Shown here: positions 1-7,909 of the stretch, one piece after another
Layout of the letters: the number at the start of each line of letters is the position of its first letter
Position numbering within the stretch: position 1 is the first letter of the stretch
Assembly (NCBI RefSeq): GCF_011297335.1
Contig: NZ_JAAOTJ010000002.1
Span: 310,001-374,000, forward strand
Length of the DNA stretch: 64,000 nt
Source of the DNA: Catellatospora methionotrophica
Lineage (GTDB): Bacteria > Actinomycetota > Actinomycetes > Mycobacteriales > Micromonosporaceae
Reading direction: 5' to 3'
Translations under genes and position numbers: made by a program
The notes under the pieces: generated by a model
The model's database searches: none
Seen by the model: the letters and a program-made list of their open reading frames with translations, nothing else
What the model was told of the DNA's origin: nothing

Positions 1-843
1 TCAGGGGATGGTGAGGCCGTACACCGCCAGGATCTCGGCGATGGGCTGGTAGTAGGTCGTGCCGCCGGAGGTGCAGTTGCCGGTGCCGCCGGACAGGATG
101 CCCAGGATGATCCCCGCCGAGGTGTAGAGCGGGCCGCCGCTGTCGCCGTTCTCGGCGCAGATGTTCGTCCTGATCAGACCTGTGACGGTGCCGTCGGGGT
201 AGTTGACGGTCGCGTTCAGGCCGGTGACGACGCCGCAGCGTACGCCCGTGGTGGCCCCGCTGCGACAGACCGCCTGCCCGACGTACGCGTTGCCGGTCCC
301 GTACAGCTGCAGCAGGCCGGGGTAGGTGTTGACGGCGCTCGGGTGGCTCAGCCGGCTCGTGTACTTGATCAGGCCGTAGTCGTTGTTCGGGAAGCTGCTC
401 GCGGTGCGGGTGCCGATCGCGATGGTGTGGGCGCTGCTGGTCCACCAGGTCGCGGAGCTGTTCGTGCAGTGTCCGGCGGTGATCAGGTAGTAGGTGCTGC
501 CGCTGCGCGCGTTCGCGCCGAGCGAGCAGCGCGAGGTGCTGCCGTAGATGGCGTCGCCGCCCGCCAGCATCGTGCGCAGGCGGCCGGGCTCACGGCGTAC
601 GTCGCCGGTTCCGCGTAGTCCGTCGCGCAGTAGCGCGGCGTCGCGTGCGGTGACCGTCTCGTCGAGCGCGACGGTCGTCCGTCCGGTCACCGGGTCGGTG
701 GTCCAGACGGTGCCGGGTGTGTGCGCGACGGCGGACAGGGACCGGGTCGCCGGTCCGGGCACGGCGACCGCCGGGCTCGCGGTCATGGCCGTCGCGGCCA
801 GCACGGCGAGGGTCGCGGCGGCGAGGTGGAAGGGGCGTCTCAT
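1..843 (-). CDS. Secreted S1-family (streptogrisin-like) serine protease
   Basis: This is a 280-residue preproprotein of the chymotrypsin-like S1 family, expected to act outside the cell. Residues 1-28 form a signal peptide ending near AVAVPG. A short propeptide follows, and the mature enzyme probably begins near GGDAIYGSTSRCSLG (about residue 95), as in streptogrisins. The catalytic triad is visible: His125 in ITAGHC, Asp155 in NNDYGLIKY and Ser235 in GDSGGPL. Cysteine pairs (106/126, 193/203, 229/254) fit the family's disulfides. I start it at the ATG at 843 because the signal peptide begins there; the frame stays open upstream but the extra residues look non-coding. It is divergent from the Ig-repeat gene at 1083. 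The propeptide is short, closer to SGPA/SGPB than to alpha-lytic protease. Confidence 0.93.
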   Translation of the reverse strand: MRRPFHLAAATLAVLAATAMTASPAVAVPGPATRSLSAVAHTPGTVWTTDPVTGRTTVALDETVTARDAALLRDGLRGTGDVRREPGRLRTMLAGGDAIYGSTSRCSLGANARSGSTYYLITAGHCTNSSATWWTSSAHTIAIGTRTASSFPNNDYGLIKYTSRLSHPSAVNTYPGLLQLYGTGNAYVGQAVCRSGATTGVRCGVVTGLNATVNYPDGTVTGLIRTNICAENGDSGGPLYTSAGIILGILSGGTGNCTSGGTTYYQPIAEILAVYGLTIP

Positions 844-874
844 GGCGTCCTCCGGGGTGTGTGGACGGGGAGGA

Positions 875-953
875 GTCCAGAATTGCATCGACATTCTTCG
901 AAGGACAAGGGATGGCTGATGCCGACGCGGTCCAGGTTGGATGAATTCTGGAC
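875..953. promoter_or_regulatory. Widely spaced inverted repeat in divergent promoter region
   Basis: A perfect 10-bp inverted repeat (GTCCAGAATT at 875-884 and AATTCTGGAC at 944-953) flanks 59 bp in the 240-bp region between two divergent secreted-protein genes. The arms are AT-rich compared with their surroundings. They could be two half-operators for one regulator or a transcript hairpin. The function is inferred from position only. Confidence 0.35.
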
Positions 954-984
954 TGAGCGCCGTGAACATGAGGAAAGGACATGT

Positions 985-1013
985 TTGACCGTTTGGCCGT
1001 TTTTGTGTATCCG
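985..1013 (+). promoter_or_regulatory. Candidate promoter of Ig-repeat gene
   Basis: TTGACC (985-990), a 17-bp spacer and TATCCG (1008-1013) lie about 70 bp before the ATG at 1083. The -35 matches the sigma70-like consensus well, but the -10 lacks the final T. Confidence 0.35.
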
Positions 1014-1082
1014 AGCGGTCATATGCTCCGTATCGGTGTTTTCGCACCACACGGGACCATCTCGCTCCGGAGGCACAAGCGC

Positions 1083-2555
1083 ATGCGAACCGCACGCCCC
1101 AACTCGAAACTCCGCTCGGCGGCGCACGGCGCGCTGCTGAGCCTGGCCCTGCTCGCCGCCGTCGGGTCGGCCGGCTCGGCCGCCTCGGCCGCGCCGGTCA
1201 GCCTGCGCCAGGCGGCCATGCAGGAACTGTCCACGGAAGCCTCCGACGACGTGACCATCGGCGGTGCGGTCTCCGACACGGCGTCGCTGTCCGACCTCGA
1301 CCCGGTGACCGAGACCGGCACCATCACGTTCTCGCTGTACGGCCCGAACGACGCCACCTGCAGCGGCACCCCCGTGTTCGTGTCGGCGGTGGCGACCGCC
1401 GGGGAGGGCGACTTCGGGTCGGGCGACTACACCCCCGAGACCGCCGGTGTCTACCAGTGGATCGCGTCCTACACCGGCGACCTCAGCGGTGAGACCGTGT
1501 CCACCACGTGCGACGACGAGGACGAGAGCGTCGAGGTGCTGCGGGCCACCCCGGCGCTGTCCACGGTCGCGTCCGGCAACGTGCCGCTGGGCGGCGAGGT
1601 CTTCGACACCGCCACCATCGCCGACGGCTACCAGCCCACCGGCACCGTCACGTTCAACCTGTACGGCCCCGGCGACGAGGTCTGCGAGGCAGCCCCCGTC
1701 ACCACCTCCACCGTCGACGTCGACGGCAACGGCGACTACCAGTCGGCCGTGTTCGAGCCGACGGCCGTCGGCGGCTACCGCTGGCGGGCCGACTACAGCG
1801 GCGACGCCAACAACGCCCCGGTCGGCACCGCGTGCAACGACGAGGACGAGGACTTCGACGTCCTGACCGCACCCGACCTGACCACCCTGGCCTCGGCCGA
1901 CGTGGACCTCGGCGGCGCGGTCAGCGACACCGCGACGCTGTCCGGCAGCGACGACGCCACCGGCTCGATCGTGTTCGAGCTGTACGGCCCGAACGACGAC
2001 CAGTGCACCGGCGAGCCGGTGTTCACCTCCGACCCGGTGACCGTCGACGGCGACGGCACGTACGACTCCGGCGACTTCACGCCGACCGCGGCCGGCACCT
2101 ACCACTGGATCGCGTCCTACGGCGGCGACGACGACAACGCCGGGGTCACCACGGCCTGCGCGGACCCGGGCGAGACCGTCGTGGTGCGCGGCGACGCGGC
2201 CACCCCCACGCTGGCCACGAACGCCTCGCGGGACACCTACGTCGGTAAGCGGATCTTCGACACCGCGACCCTGGCTGGCGGCGTCGACCCGACCGGCACC
2301 ATCACCTTCACGCTGTACGGCCCCGACGACGCGACCTGCTCGCGTACTCCCGTCGCGACCTCCGTCGTGCAGGTCGACGGCAACGGCGACTACGTGTCGG
2401 CCAGCCACCGGCCGCACCAGCCCGGCACCTACCAGTGGGTGGCCTCCTACAGCGGCGACGACGGCAACGAGGCCGTCGCGACCAGCTGCGGCGACCCGGC
2501 CGAGCAGGTCGTGGTGAGCCGGAAGTACCCGTACGGCCCCGGGCCGCGCCCGTAG
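1083..2555 (+). CDS. Secreted protein with four tandem Ig-like repeats
   Basis: A 490-residue exported protein of unknown function. A signal peptide (about residues 1-38) is followed by four repeats of about 105 residues. Each begins with a motif like GGAVSDTATL, then TGTITFxLYGPND, a Cys, a turn such as DGDGTY, and ends in YxWxASYxGDxxN...C. The pattern fits Big_3/Ig-like beta-sandwich domains with two Cys per repeat. Acidic residues are abundant (DDEDE, DDDN), which would suit Ca2+ binding or acidic surfaces. I chose the ATG at 1083 because GGAGG lies just upstream and the signal peptide starts there. No catalytic motif, sortase signal or transmembrane anchor is visible. The role could be adhesion or surface structure, but this is a guess. 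A strong terminator follows. Confidence 0.85.
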   Translation: MRTARPNSKLRSAAHGALLSLALLAAVGSAGSAASAAPVSLRQAAMQELSTEASDDVTIGGAVSDTASLSDLDPVTETGTITFSLYGPNDATCSGTPVFVSAVATAGEGDFGSGDYTPETAGVYQWIASYTGDLSGETVSTTCDDEDESVEVLRATPALSTVASGNVPLGGEVFDTATIADGYQPTGTVTFNLYGPGDEVCEAAPVTTSTVDVDGNGDYQSAVFEPTAVGGYRWRADYSGDANNAPVGTACNDEDEDFDVLTAPDLTTLASADVDLGGAVSDTATLSGSDDATGSIVFELYGPNDDQCTGEPVFTSDPVTVDGDGTYDSGDFTPTAAGTYHWIASYGGDDDNAGVTTACADPGETVVVRGDAATPTLATNASRDTYVGKRIFDTATLAGGVDPTGTITFTLYGPDDATCSRTPVATSVVQVDGNGDYVSASHRPHQPGTYQWVASYSGDDGNEAVATSCGDPAEQVVVSRKYPYGPGPRP

Positions 2556-2563
2556 ACCTCCAC

Positions 2564-2607
2564 ACACGACGATGGGCCCGGTGATCGCCGGGCCCATCGT
2601 CGTGTTT
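2564..2607 (+). terminator. Rho-independent terminator
   Basis: Perfect 18-bp stem (2564-2581 with 2588-2605), 6-nt loop TGATCG, followed by TT. It lies nine bases after the stop of the Ig-repeat gene. Confidence 0.85.
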
Positions 2608-2739
2608 CGGGGGCACCACCTCTGGCGCATCGGCGTGCGACTATGCAACGATCCTTTCGCATCGCGCGGCGCGGCGTCGTGACGGGGACCCTGATCGGCC
2701 ACGACGTGCTGTCGTGCGCCCATCAGGAGGGACACCCCC

Positions 2740-5718
2740 GTGAGCACTCATCGACCGGTCAGACGGCCGGCCGCGATCGCCCTGTCCGTCGTCGTCACCG
2801 CCGCCCTCACCGCCTCGGCGGCCACCGCCGCCCAGGCCGCCGCACCGGGCCCGGAGAGCACTGCGCTGTACCTGGTCCAGACCGTCAGCCAGCCCGTCGC
2901 CACCTACGCCGGAGGCGTCGGCGGATACGCCGCGACCCGGCCCGTCGAGGGCGAGCGCGTCGACGCGCACTCGACCGCCGCGACCCGCTGGCGGGACCGG
3001 CTGCGCGGCGAGCACGACGCGGCGCTGCGCGGCGCGCGCGTCGACACCGGCCGCAAGGCCTACGACTACGGCGTCACCTTCAACGGCTTCAGCGCCCGGC
3101 TGACCCCTGCCGAGGTCGCGCGCCTGCGCACCGGCGGCGGTGTGCTGCGGGTGTGGAAGAGCGAGCAGTTGACCGCCGACACCGTCACCACCCGCGACTT
3201 CCTCGGCCTGACCGGCCCCGCCGGGGTGTGGGCCAAGCAGTTCGCCGGGGACGCGCACGCCGGTGAGGGCGTCATCGTCGGGGTCATCGACTCCGGCATC
3301 TGGACGGAGAACCCGTCGTTCGCCGCGCTGCCCGCGCCCCGCCCCGATCAGAAGACGATCAGCCGGAAGTGGAAGGGCACCTGCGACACCGGCCAGGAGC
3401 AGCCGGTCACCTGCAACAACAAGGTCATCGGCGCGCGCTACTTCCACGACGACGCCACCGTCAACGACGTCGAGTTCCTGTCGCCGCGTGACTACAACGG
3501 CCACGGCTCGCACACCGCGTCGACGTCGGCGGGCAACTTCGGGGTGCCCGCGTCGATCAACGGCGGGTCCGTCGGCACCGTGTCCGGGGTTGCCCCCGCG
3601 GCGCGCATCGCGGCGTACAAGGTGCTGTGGCACAACCCGGTGGCGGGCAACTCCTCCGGCGGCACCGCCGACATCGTCGCCGCGATCGACGCGGCGGTCG
3701 CCGACGGCGTCGACGTCATCAACTACTCCATCTCCGGCTCGCGGCAGTACGTCGTCGACCCGGCCGAGATCGCGTTCCTCAACGCCGCCGCGGCGGGTGT
3801 GTTCGTGTCCGCGTCGGCGGGCAACTCCGGCGACCAGCTCGGCGCGGGCAGTGTCGCGCACAACTCGCCGTGGCTGACCACCGTCGCGGCCAGCACGCAC
3901 GACCGCGGCAACGCCAAGACGGTCACGCTGGGCGACGGCACGTCGTACACCGGTGTCGGCGTCGGTCCCGGGGTCGGCCCGGCCACGCTGATCGACTCCA
4001 GCCTCGTCGGCCTGCCCGGCGCGAACCAGGTCCAGGTGGACCAGTGCTACCTCGGCACGCTGGACCCGGCGAAGGTGACCGGCAAGATCGTGCTGTGCGA
4101 CCGGGGCGGCAACGCCCGCGTCGACAAGAGCGCGGCCGTCGCCCAGGCGGGCGGCGTCGGCATGATCCAGGCCAACACCAGCAGCGCGCAGTCGCTCAAC
4201 GCCGACTTCCACGCGGTGCCCAGCATCCACCTCGACGCCACGGCGGGTGCGGCTGTCACCGCGTACGCCGCGACGGCCGGCCCGACCGCCAGCATCTCCG
4301 CGGTCAGCACCGACCCGGTGCGCGCCCCGGCCATGGCGGGCTTCTCGTCCTACGGCCCGGCCCTGGCCGGCAACGGCGACCTGCTCAAGCCCGACATCAC
4401 CGGCCCCGGCGTGGACGTCATCGCCGCGGTCGCGCCGCCCAACAACGGCGGCAACAACTTCAACTCGCTGTCGGGCACGTCGATGTCGTCGCCGCACATC
4501 GCCGGTGTCGCCGCGCTGATCAAGAGCAAGAACCCGAAGTGGTCCCCGATGTGGATCAAGTCGGCGCTGATGACGACCGCGTCCACGAAGGACAACACCG
4601 GCCAGCCCATCCAGTGGTCGCAGGGCGACGCCACCCCGCTCAACTACGGTGCGGGCCACGTCGTGCCGGGCAGCGCCTTCGACCCGGGCCTGGTCTACGA
4701 CTCCACGCCGGAGCAGTGGCTGCAGTACGCCTGCGGCATCGGCCAGCTCCAGCTGATCACCGAGCCGTCGTTCTGCGCCTCGACCGGCGCGATCGACCCC
4801 AGCGACCTGAACTACCCGTCGATCGCCGTCGGCGACCTGCCGGGCACCCAGACGGTCACCCGCCGCGTCACCAACGTCAGCAAGAACTCCTCGGTGTACG
4901 CGACCCAGGTCGTCGCGCCCGCCGGGTTCACCGTCCAGGTGCAACCGAAGACGCTGACGGTGCCGCCGGGCAAGACCAAGTCGTTCACGGTCACCGTCAC
5001 CCGCACCAGCGCGCCCGTCGGCACCTGGTCGTTCGGCTCGCTGACCTGGTCGGACCTGCGTGGCCACAAGGTCGCCAGCCCGATCGCCGTACGCTACGCC
5101 GCCCTGGCCGCCCCGCCCGAGGTCACCGGCACCGGCGTGAGCGGCAGCACCGCGGTCGCGGTCCGCACCGGCTACGCCGGCACGCTGACCACCTCGGCCG
5201 CCGGTCTGACCCCGGCCGCGGTCAGCGCACTCGCCTTCGACGGCCCGGCCTCGACCTTCACCCCGGTGGAGTCCGGGTCGACGAAGAAGGTGACGGTCAC
5301 CGTCCCGGCGGGCACCGCGCTGGCGCGGTTCTCCACCTTCGACGCCGACGTGCCCATGGGCACCGACGTGGACCTGCACGTGTTCCCGGCGGGCAGCACC
5401 GCAGGCGAGGTCGCCACCAGTGACGGCGGCACCGCGCAGGAGTCGGTGACCCTGCCTGCGGGCAGCTACGACGTGTGGGTGCACCTGTTCGCGTCCTCCG
5501 GCGCGCTCACCGTGCCCGGCCACGCGTGGGTCGTGCCGGGTGCGGCGGCGGGCAACCTCACCGCGACCCCGGCCAGCCAGCCCGCGACGCTGAACGGGGC
5601 TGCCACCGTGACGGCATCCTGGTCCGTCCTGACCGCCGGGGTCCGCTACCTGGGCGTGCTGCGCTTCGGCGACGGCAGCGCCCCGATCGGCCAGACGGTG
5701 CTCGCCGTCACCGGCTGA
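2740..5718 (+). CDS. Secreted S8 subtilisin-like protease with PA domain
   Basis: A 992-residue secreted subtilase. After a signal peptide (residues 1-34) comes an inhibitor I9-type propeptide (about 42-150). The S8 catalytic domain follows with Asp184 in VIDSGIW, His255 in NGHGSHTAS and Ser581 in SGTSMSSPH. A protease-associated (PA) domain is inserted between His and Ser (about 420-520, GKIVLCDRGGNARVDKS). The region after the catalytic core, with AFDPGLVYD and DLNYPSI, resembles the Fn3-like domain of plant-type (cucumisin) subtilases. A further beta-rich C-terminal domain resembles a pre-peptidase C-terminal domain. GTG at 2740 is preceded by GGAGG at good spacing. It is monocistronic, with strong hairpins on both sides. 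Role: extracellular protein degradation. Domain boundaries are estimates. Confidence 0.95.
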   Translation: MSTHRPVRRPAAIALSVVVTAALTASAATAAQAAAPGPESTALYLVQTVSQPVATYAGGVGGYAATRPVEGERVDAHSTAATRWRDRLRGEHDAALRGARVDTGRKAYDYGVTFNGFSARLTPAEVARLRTGGGVLRVWKSEQLTADTVTTRDFLGLTGPAGVWAKQFAGDAHAGEGVIVGVIDSGIWTENPSFAALPAPRPDQKTISRKWKGTCDTGQEQPVTCNNKVIGARYFHDDATVNDVEFLSPRDYNGHGSHTASTSAGNFGVPASINGGSVGTVSGVAPAARIAAYKVLWHNPVAGNSSGGTADIVAAIDAAVADGVDVINYSISGSRQYVVDPAEIAFLNAAAAGVFVSASAGNSGDQLGAGSVAHNSPWLTTVAASTHDRGNAKTVTLGDGTSYTGVGVGPGVGPATLIDSSLVGLPGANQVQVDQCYLGTLDPAKVTGKIVLCDRGGNARVDKSAAVAQAGGVGMIQANTSSAQSLNADFHAVPSIHLDATAGAAVTAYAATAGPTASISAVSTDPVRAPAMAGFSSYGPALAGNGDLLKPDITGPGVDVIAAVAPPNNGGNNFNSLSGTSMSSPHIAGVAALIKSKNPKWSPMWIKSALMTTASTKDNTGQPIQWSQGDATPLNYGAGHVVPGSAFDPGLVYDSTPEQWLQYACGIGQLQLITEPSFCASTGAIDPSDLNYPSIAVGDLPGTQTVTRRVTNVSKNSSVYATQVVAPAGFTVQVQPKTLTVPPGKTKSFTVTVTRTSAPVGTWSFGSLTWSDLRGHKVASPIAVRYAALAAPPEVTGTGVSGSTAVAVRTGYAGTLTTSAAGLTPAAVSALAFDGPASTFTPVESGSTKKVTVTVPAGTALARFSTFDADVPMGTDVDLHVFPAGSTAGEVATSDGGTAQESVTLPAGSYDVWVHLFASSGALTVPGHAWVVPGAAAGNLTATPASQPATLNGAATVTASWSVLTAGVRYLGVLRFGDGSAPIGQTVLAVTG

Positions 5719-5727
5719 TCAGCAGCA

Positions 5728-5769
5728 GGGTGCCTTCCCGGCGTACGCACGCCGGGAAGGCACCCTTTT
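5728..5769 (+). terminator. Rho-independent terminator
   Basis: Perfect 17-bp stem (5728-5744 with 5749-5765), 4-nt loop and TTTT tail. It follows the subtilase stop directly and may also serve the converging gene at 5780. Confidence 0.9.
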
Positions 5770-5779
5770 CGCTGCCCGC

Positions 5780-6040
5780 TCACCTCGGCCGGTCAGCGCC
5801 GTCGGCGGTGGCCAGCCGGTCCACGACGCCCAGCGTGTGCAGTAGCTCGGCGACGTCGTGCGCCTGGGCCGGGGTCAGGATGACGCCGCCGACGGCGACC
5901 TCGGCGTGCGGCGTCGGATAGAACAGCAGGTCCCGGCGGCCGGACACGTGGCAGATCACCGCCAGGCGGCGGCCGTCCACGGTGTCCAGGCTGTAATGCG
6001 TCCCGATCCCGGGCAGTGCGGACCGTTCGATGATCGTCAT
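5780..6040 (-). CDS. KhtT N-domain-like antiporter regulatory subunit, short form
   Basis: An 86-residue protein beginning MTIIERSALPGIGTHYSLD, followed by GRRLAVICHVSGRRDLLFY and an LTPAQAHDVAELL segment. The pattern matches the N-terminal domain of KhtT-type cation:proton antiporter regulatory subunits, which usually continue into a TrkA-C (RCK_C) nucleotide-binding domain. Here the protein stops where TrkA-C would begin, so it is either a minimal form or a natural truncation. An AGGAGA ribosome binding site precedes the ATG. It lies 100 bp downstream of an ArsB/NhaD-like transporter on the same strand, which suggests that it modulates that transporter. The family assignment is by recognition of the motif, not by search. 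Confidence 0.7.
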   Translation of the reverse strand: MTIIERSALPGIGTHYSLDTVDGRRLAVICHVSGRRDLLFYPTPHAEVAVGGVILTPAQAHDVAELLHTLGVVDRLATADGADRPR

Positions 6041-6140
6041 GTGGTCGTCTCCTGTCTGCGGGGCCGCGTTCGCGGCGGATCGGCTGGACGGCGTTCGGTG
6101 GGCATCCCAGGCGGCACCGGCTGGGAGGTGGTGTCGGTGG

Positions 6141-7439
6141 TCAGAAGACCGCGAAGTAGCGCAGCCATACGTACCCCCAAGCGATCACGGTGGTCACCGC
6201 CGTGGTGACGATGCCGTACCTGGTGAACTGCCAGAACGAGATCGGCTGTCCGGCGCGGGCGGCGATGCCGAGCACCACCAGGTTCGCGCTGGCGGCGACG
6301 GCGGTGCCGTTGCCGCCCAGGTCCGCGCCGAGCGCGAACGACCACCACAGGGCCTGCCCGGTGGCCGGGTCGGGGGTCTGCGCGACGACGTCCTCGACGA
6401 TCGGGGCCATCGTCGCGACGTAGGGGATGTTGTCGAAGAACGCGCCGAGCACCGCCGAGCCGAAGATGAGCCCGGTGGCGGCGAGGAAGTGGTTCTCGCC
6501 GACGGTGTCGACGGCCCACTGGCCGATCTGGTGGATGACGCCGGTGTCGACCAGCCCGCCGACCATGACGAACAGGCCCATGAAGAACACCAGCGTCGGC
6601 CATTCGACCTCGGCCAGGTAGCGGGTGCTGTCGACGCGGGAGACCAGCACCATCAGGCCCGCGCCGAGCATCGCGATGATGGCCGGTTCGACGTGGATGA
6701 CGGTGTGCAGGGTGAAGCCCACGCTCACCAGAGCCAGCACGGCCAGGCAGCGGGCCAGCAGCGGGCCGTCGGTGATCTGCTCCTTGGCGTCGAGATCCCG
6801 GACGGCGGCGAAGCTGTCCGGGCGGTACACGAACGACTTGCGGAACATCACCCGCGCCATCAGCACGAACACCGCGAACAGCACGACCGTGATCGGTGCC
6901 ATGTGGACCAGGAAGTCGTTGAAGCTGAGCCCCGCGCGGCTGCCGATGATGATGTTCGGCGGGTCGCCGATGAGGGTGGCCGCGCCGCCGATGTTGGACG
7001 CCAGCGCCTCGGCGATGAGGTACGGCGCGGCGGGGATGCCCAGCCGGCGGCAGACCGAGATGGTGATCGGGGCGACGAGCATGACCGTGGTGACGTTGTC
7101 CAGGAACGGCGACGCGACGGCGGTGATCACCATCAGCAGGACCATAAGCTTGTACGGGCGGCCCTGCGAGCGCTGGGCGGCCCAGATGCCGAGGTAGTCG
7201 AAGACGCCCGTCTGCTTGATCACCCCCACGATGATCATCATGCCGAGCAGCAGGAAGATGACGTCCCAGTCGATGCCCGCGTGCGCGGAGTAGAACACGT
7301 GCGAGCCGGGCACCAGGCCCAGCAGGGTCATGAGACCGGCGGCGCCGAGCACGACGGCGACGCGGTTGATCTTCTCGGTCGCGATGAGCGCGAACGCGAC
7401 CGCGAAGATGACGAGGGCGGTGACGGCCTGCAGGCTCAC
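6141..7439 (-). CDS. ArsB/NhaD-type (SLC13 superfamily) transporter
   Basis: A polytopic membrane protein of 432 residues with about eleven hydrophobic helices, in the ion transporter superfamily that includes ArsB, NhaD and CitMHS permeases. Recognisable segments are two pseudo-symmetric repeats: SPFLDNVTTVMLVAPI with GGAATLIGDPPNIIIGS in the N-half, and AFFDNIPYVATMAPIV with GADLGGNGTAVAASANLV in the C-half. The paired FxDNxxxV and GDPPN/GGNGT motifs are typical of Na+/H+ or oxyanion transporters, and the substrate cannot be told. No good ATG or Shine-Dalgarno exists at the N-terminus. The GTG at 7439 overlaps the TGA of a 33-codon ORF (GTGA), so translation is probably coupled. The KhtT-N-like gene downstream favours a cation/H+ antiporter, by inference. 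Confidence 0.88.
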   Translation of the reverse strand: MSLQAVTALVIFAVAFALIATEKINRVAVVLGAAGLMTLLGLVPGSHVFYSAHAGIDWDVIFLLLGMMIIVGVIKQTGVFDYLGIWAAQRSQGRPYKLMVLLMVITAVASPFLDNVTTVMLVAPITISVCRRLGIPAAPYLIAEALASNIGGAATLIGDPPNIIIGSRAGLSFNDFLVHMAPITVVLFAVFVLMARVMFRKSFVYRPDSFAAVRDLDAKEQITDGPLLARCLAVLALVSVGFTLHTVIHVEPAIIAMLGAGLMVLVSRVDSTRYLAEVEWPTLVFFMGLFVMVGGLVDTGVIHQIGQWAVDTVGENHFLAATGLIFGSAVLGAFFDNIPYVATMAPIVEDVVAQTPDPATGQALWWSFALGADLGGNGTAVAASANLVVLGIAARAGQPISFWQFTRYGIVTTAVTTVIAWGYVWLRYFAVF

Positions 7440-7537
7440 GGGCGGCCGCCGGGCGGGCCGGTGTCGGCGTCTGCCGGGCGCAGCCCTGACTCGGGCGGGT
7501 TGTAGGAGCGGCCGTGGTCGGCGGCTGGCAGTGTCAT
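7436..7537 (-). CDS. Small 33-residue ORF coupled to transporter gene
   Basis: Starts at ATG 7537 behind GAGGAGAC, the best ribosome binding site in this stretch. It encodes 33 residues rich in Pro, Gly, Asp and Arg (begins MTLPAADHGRSYNPP). Its TGA overlaps the GTG start of the transporter by the GTGA arrangement, and the transporter has no Shine-Dalgarno of its own. The likely role is a translated leader that delivers ribosomes to the transporter start, although a functional micropeptide is possible. No transmembrane segment. I do not recognise a family. Confidence 0.5.
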   Translation of the reverse strand: MTLPAADHGRSYNPPESGLRPADADTGPPGGRP

Positions 7538-7909
7538 CGTGTCTCCTCGTGAGGTCGCGGCGGCCCGCCACGACGGGTGCGGACCGGGCTGCCTCGCCCG
7601 GCCTGCTTTCATGGTCATCTGGCCTGTGCTGCGCGACCATGCGGTCCGGCACCCATTTGCGTACGGCGGCAGCCCTCAACCGCGGCCCGCCGTGCGGCCG
7701 GCGGCCCGGTGGCGAAGGGTTCCGGCGGTCGGTGCGGGCCGGAAATGGGTGTCAGCACCCATGGGCGATCGGCCGCGCGCAAGGTTGCCTTGACCCGACA
7801 CGACGCCATGGGCCGGGGCGGGGTCGAAGCGCGCTGCCTGTGGCGTCGTGGCGGGATAGTTTCGAGATCAGGAAGAGGTGCGATGGGGTCCGGTGAGGGG
7901 AGGCGCACG
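7538..7909. other. Divergent intergenic region with CACCCAT repeats
   Basis: No gene is supported here. It separates the transporter operon (minus) from a two-component system (plus). CACCCATTT (7650-7658) and its exact reverse complement AAATGGGTG (7743-7751) face each other. A further CACCCAT at 7756-7762 makes a 7-bp stem with ATGGGTG at 7745-7751. These could be operators for one of the flanking units. An in-frame alternative start of the kinase (ATG 7883) lies within it. Confidence 0.4.

Noticed and set aside
844-1095. N-terminal extension of the S1 protease
   Set aside because: The extended frame places 84 non-secretory residues before an obvious signal peptide and covers the divergent promoter.
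1239-2525. Possible DNA tandem repeat or CRISPR-like array
   Set aside because: The periodicity is at protein level (four diverged Ig-like domains); nucleotide copies differ too much, and there are no spacers.
2641-5523. Very long open frame on the minus strand opposite the subtilase gene
   Set aside because: It mirrors a convincing S8 protease. Its translation is Arg/Gly/Asp-rich low complexity without domains, an effect of GC-rich third positions.
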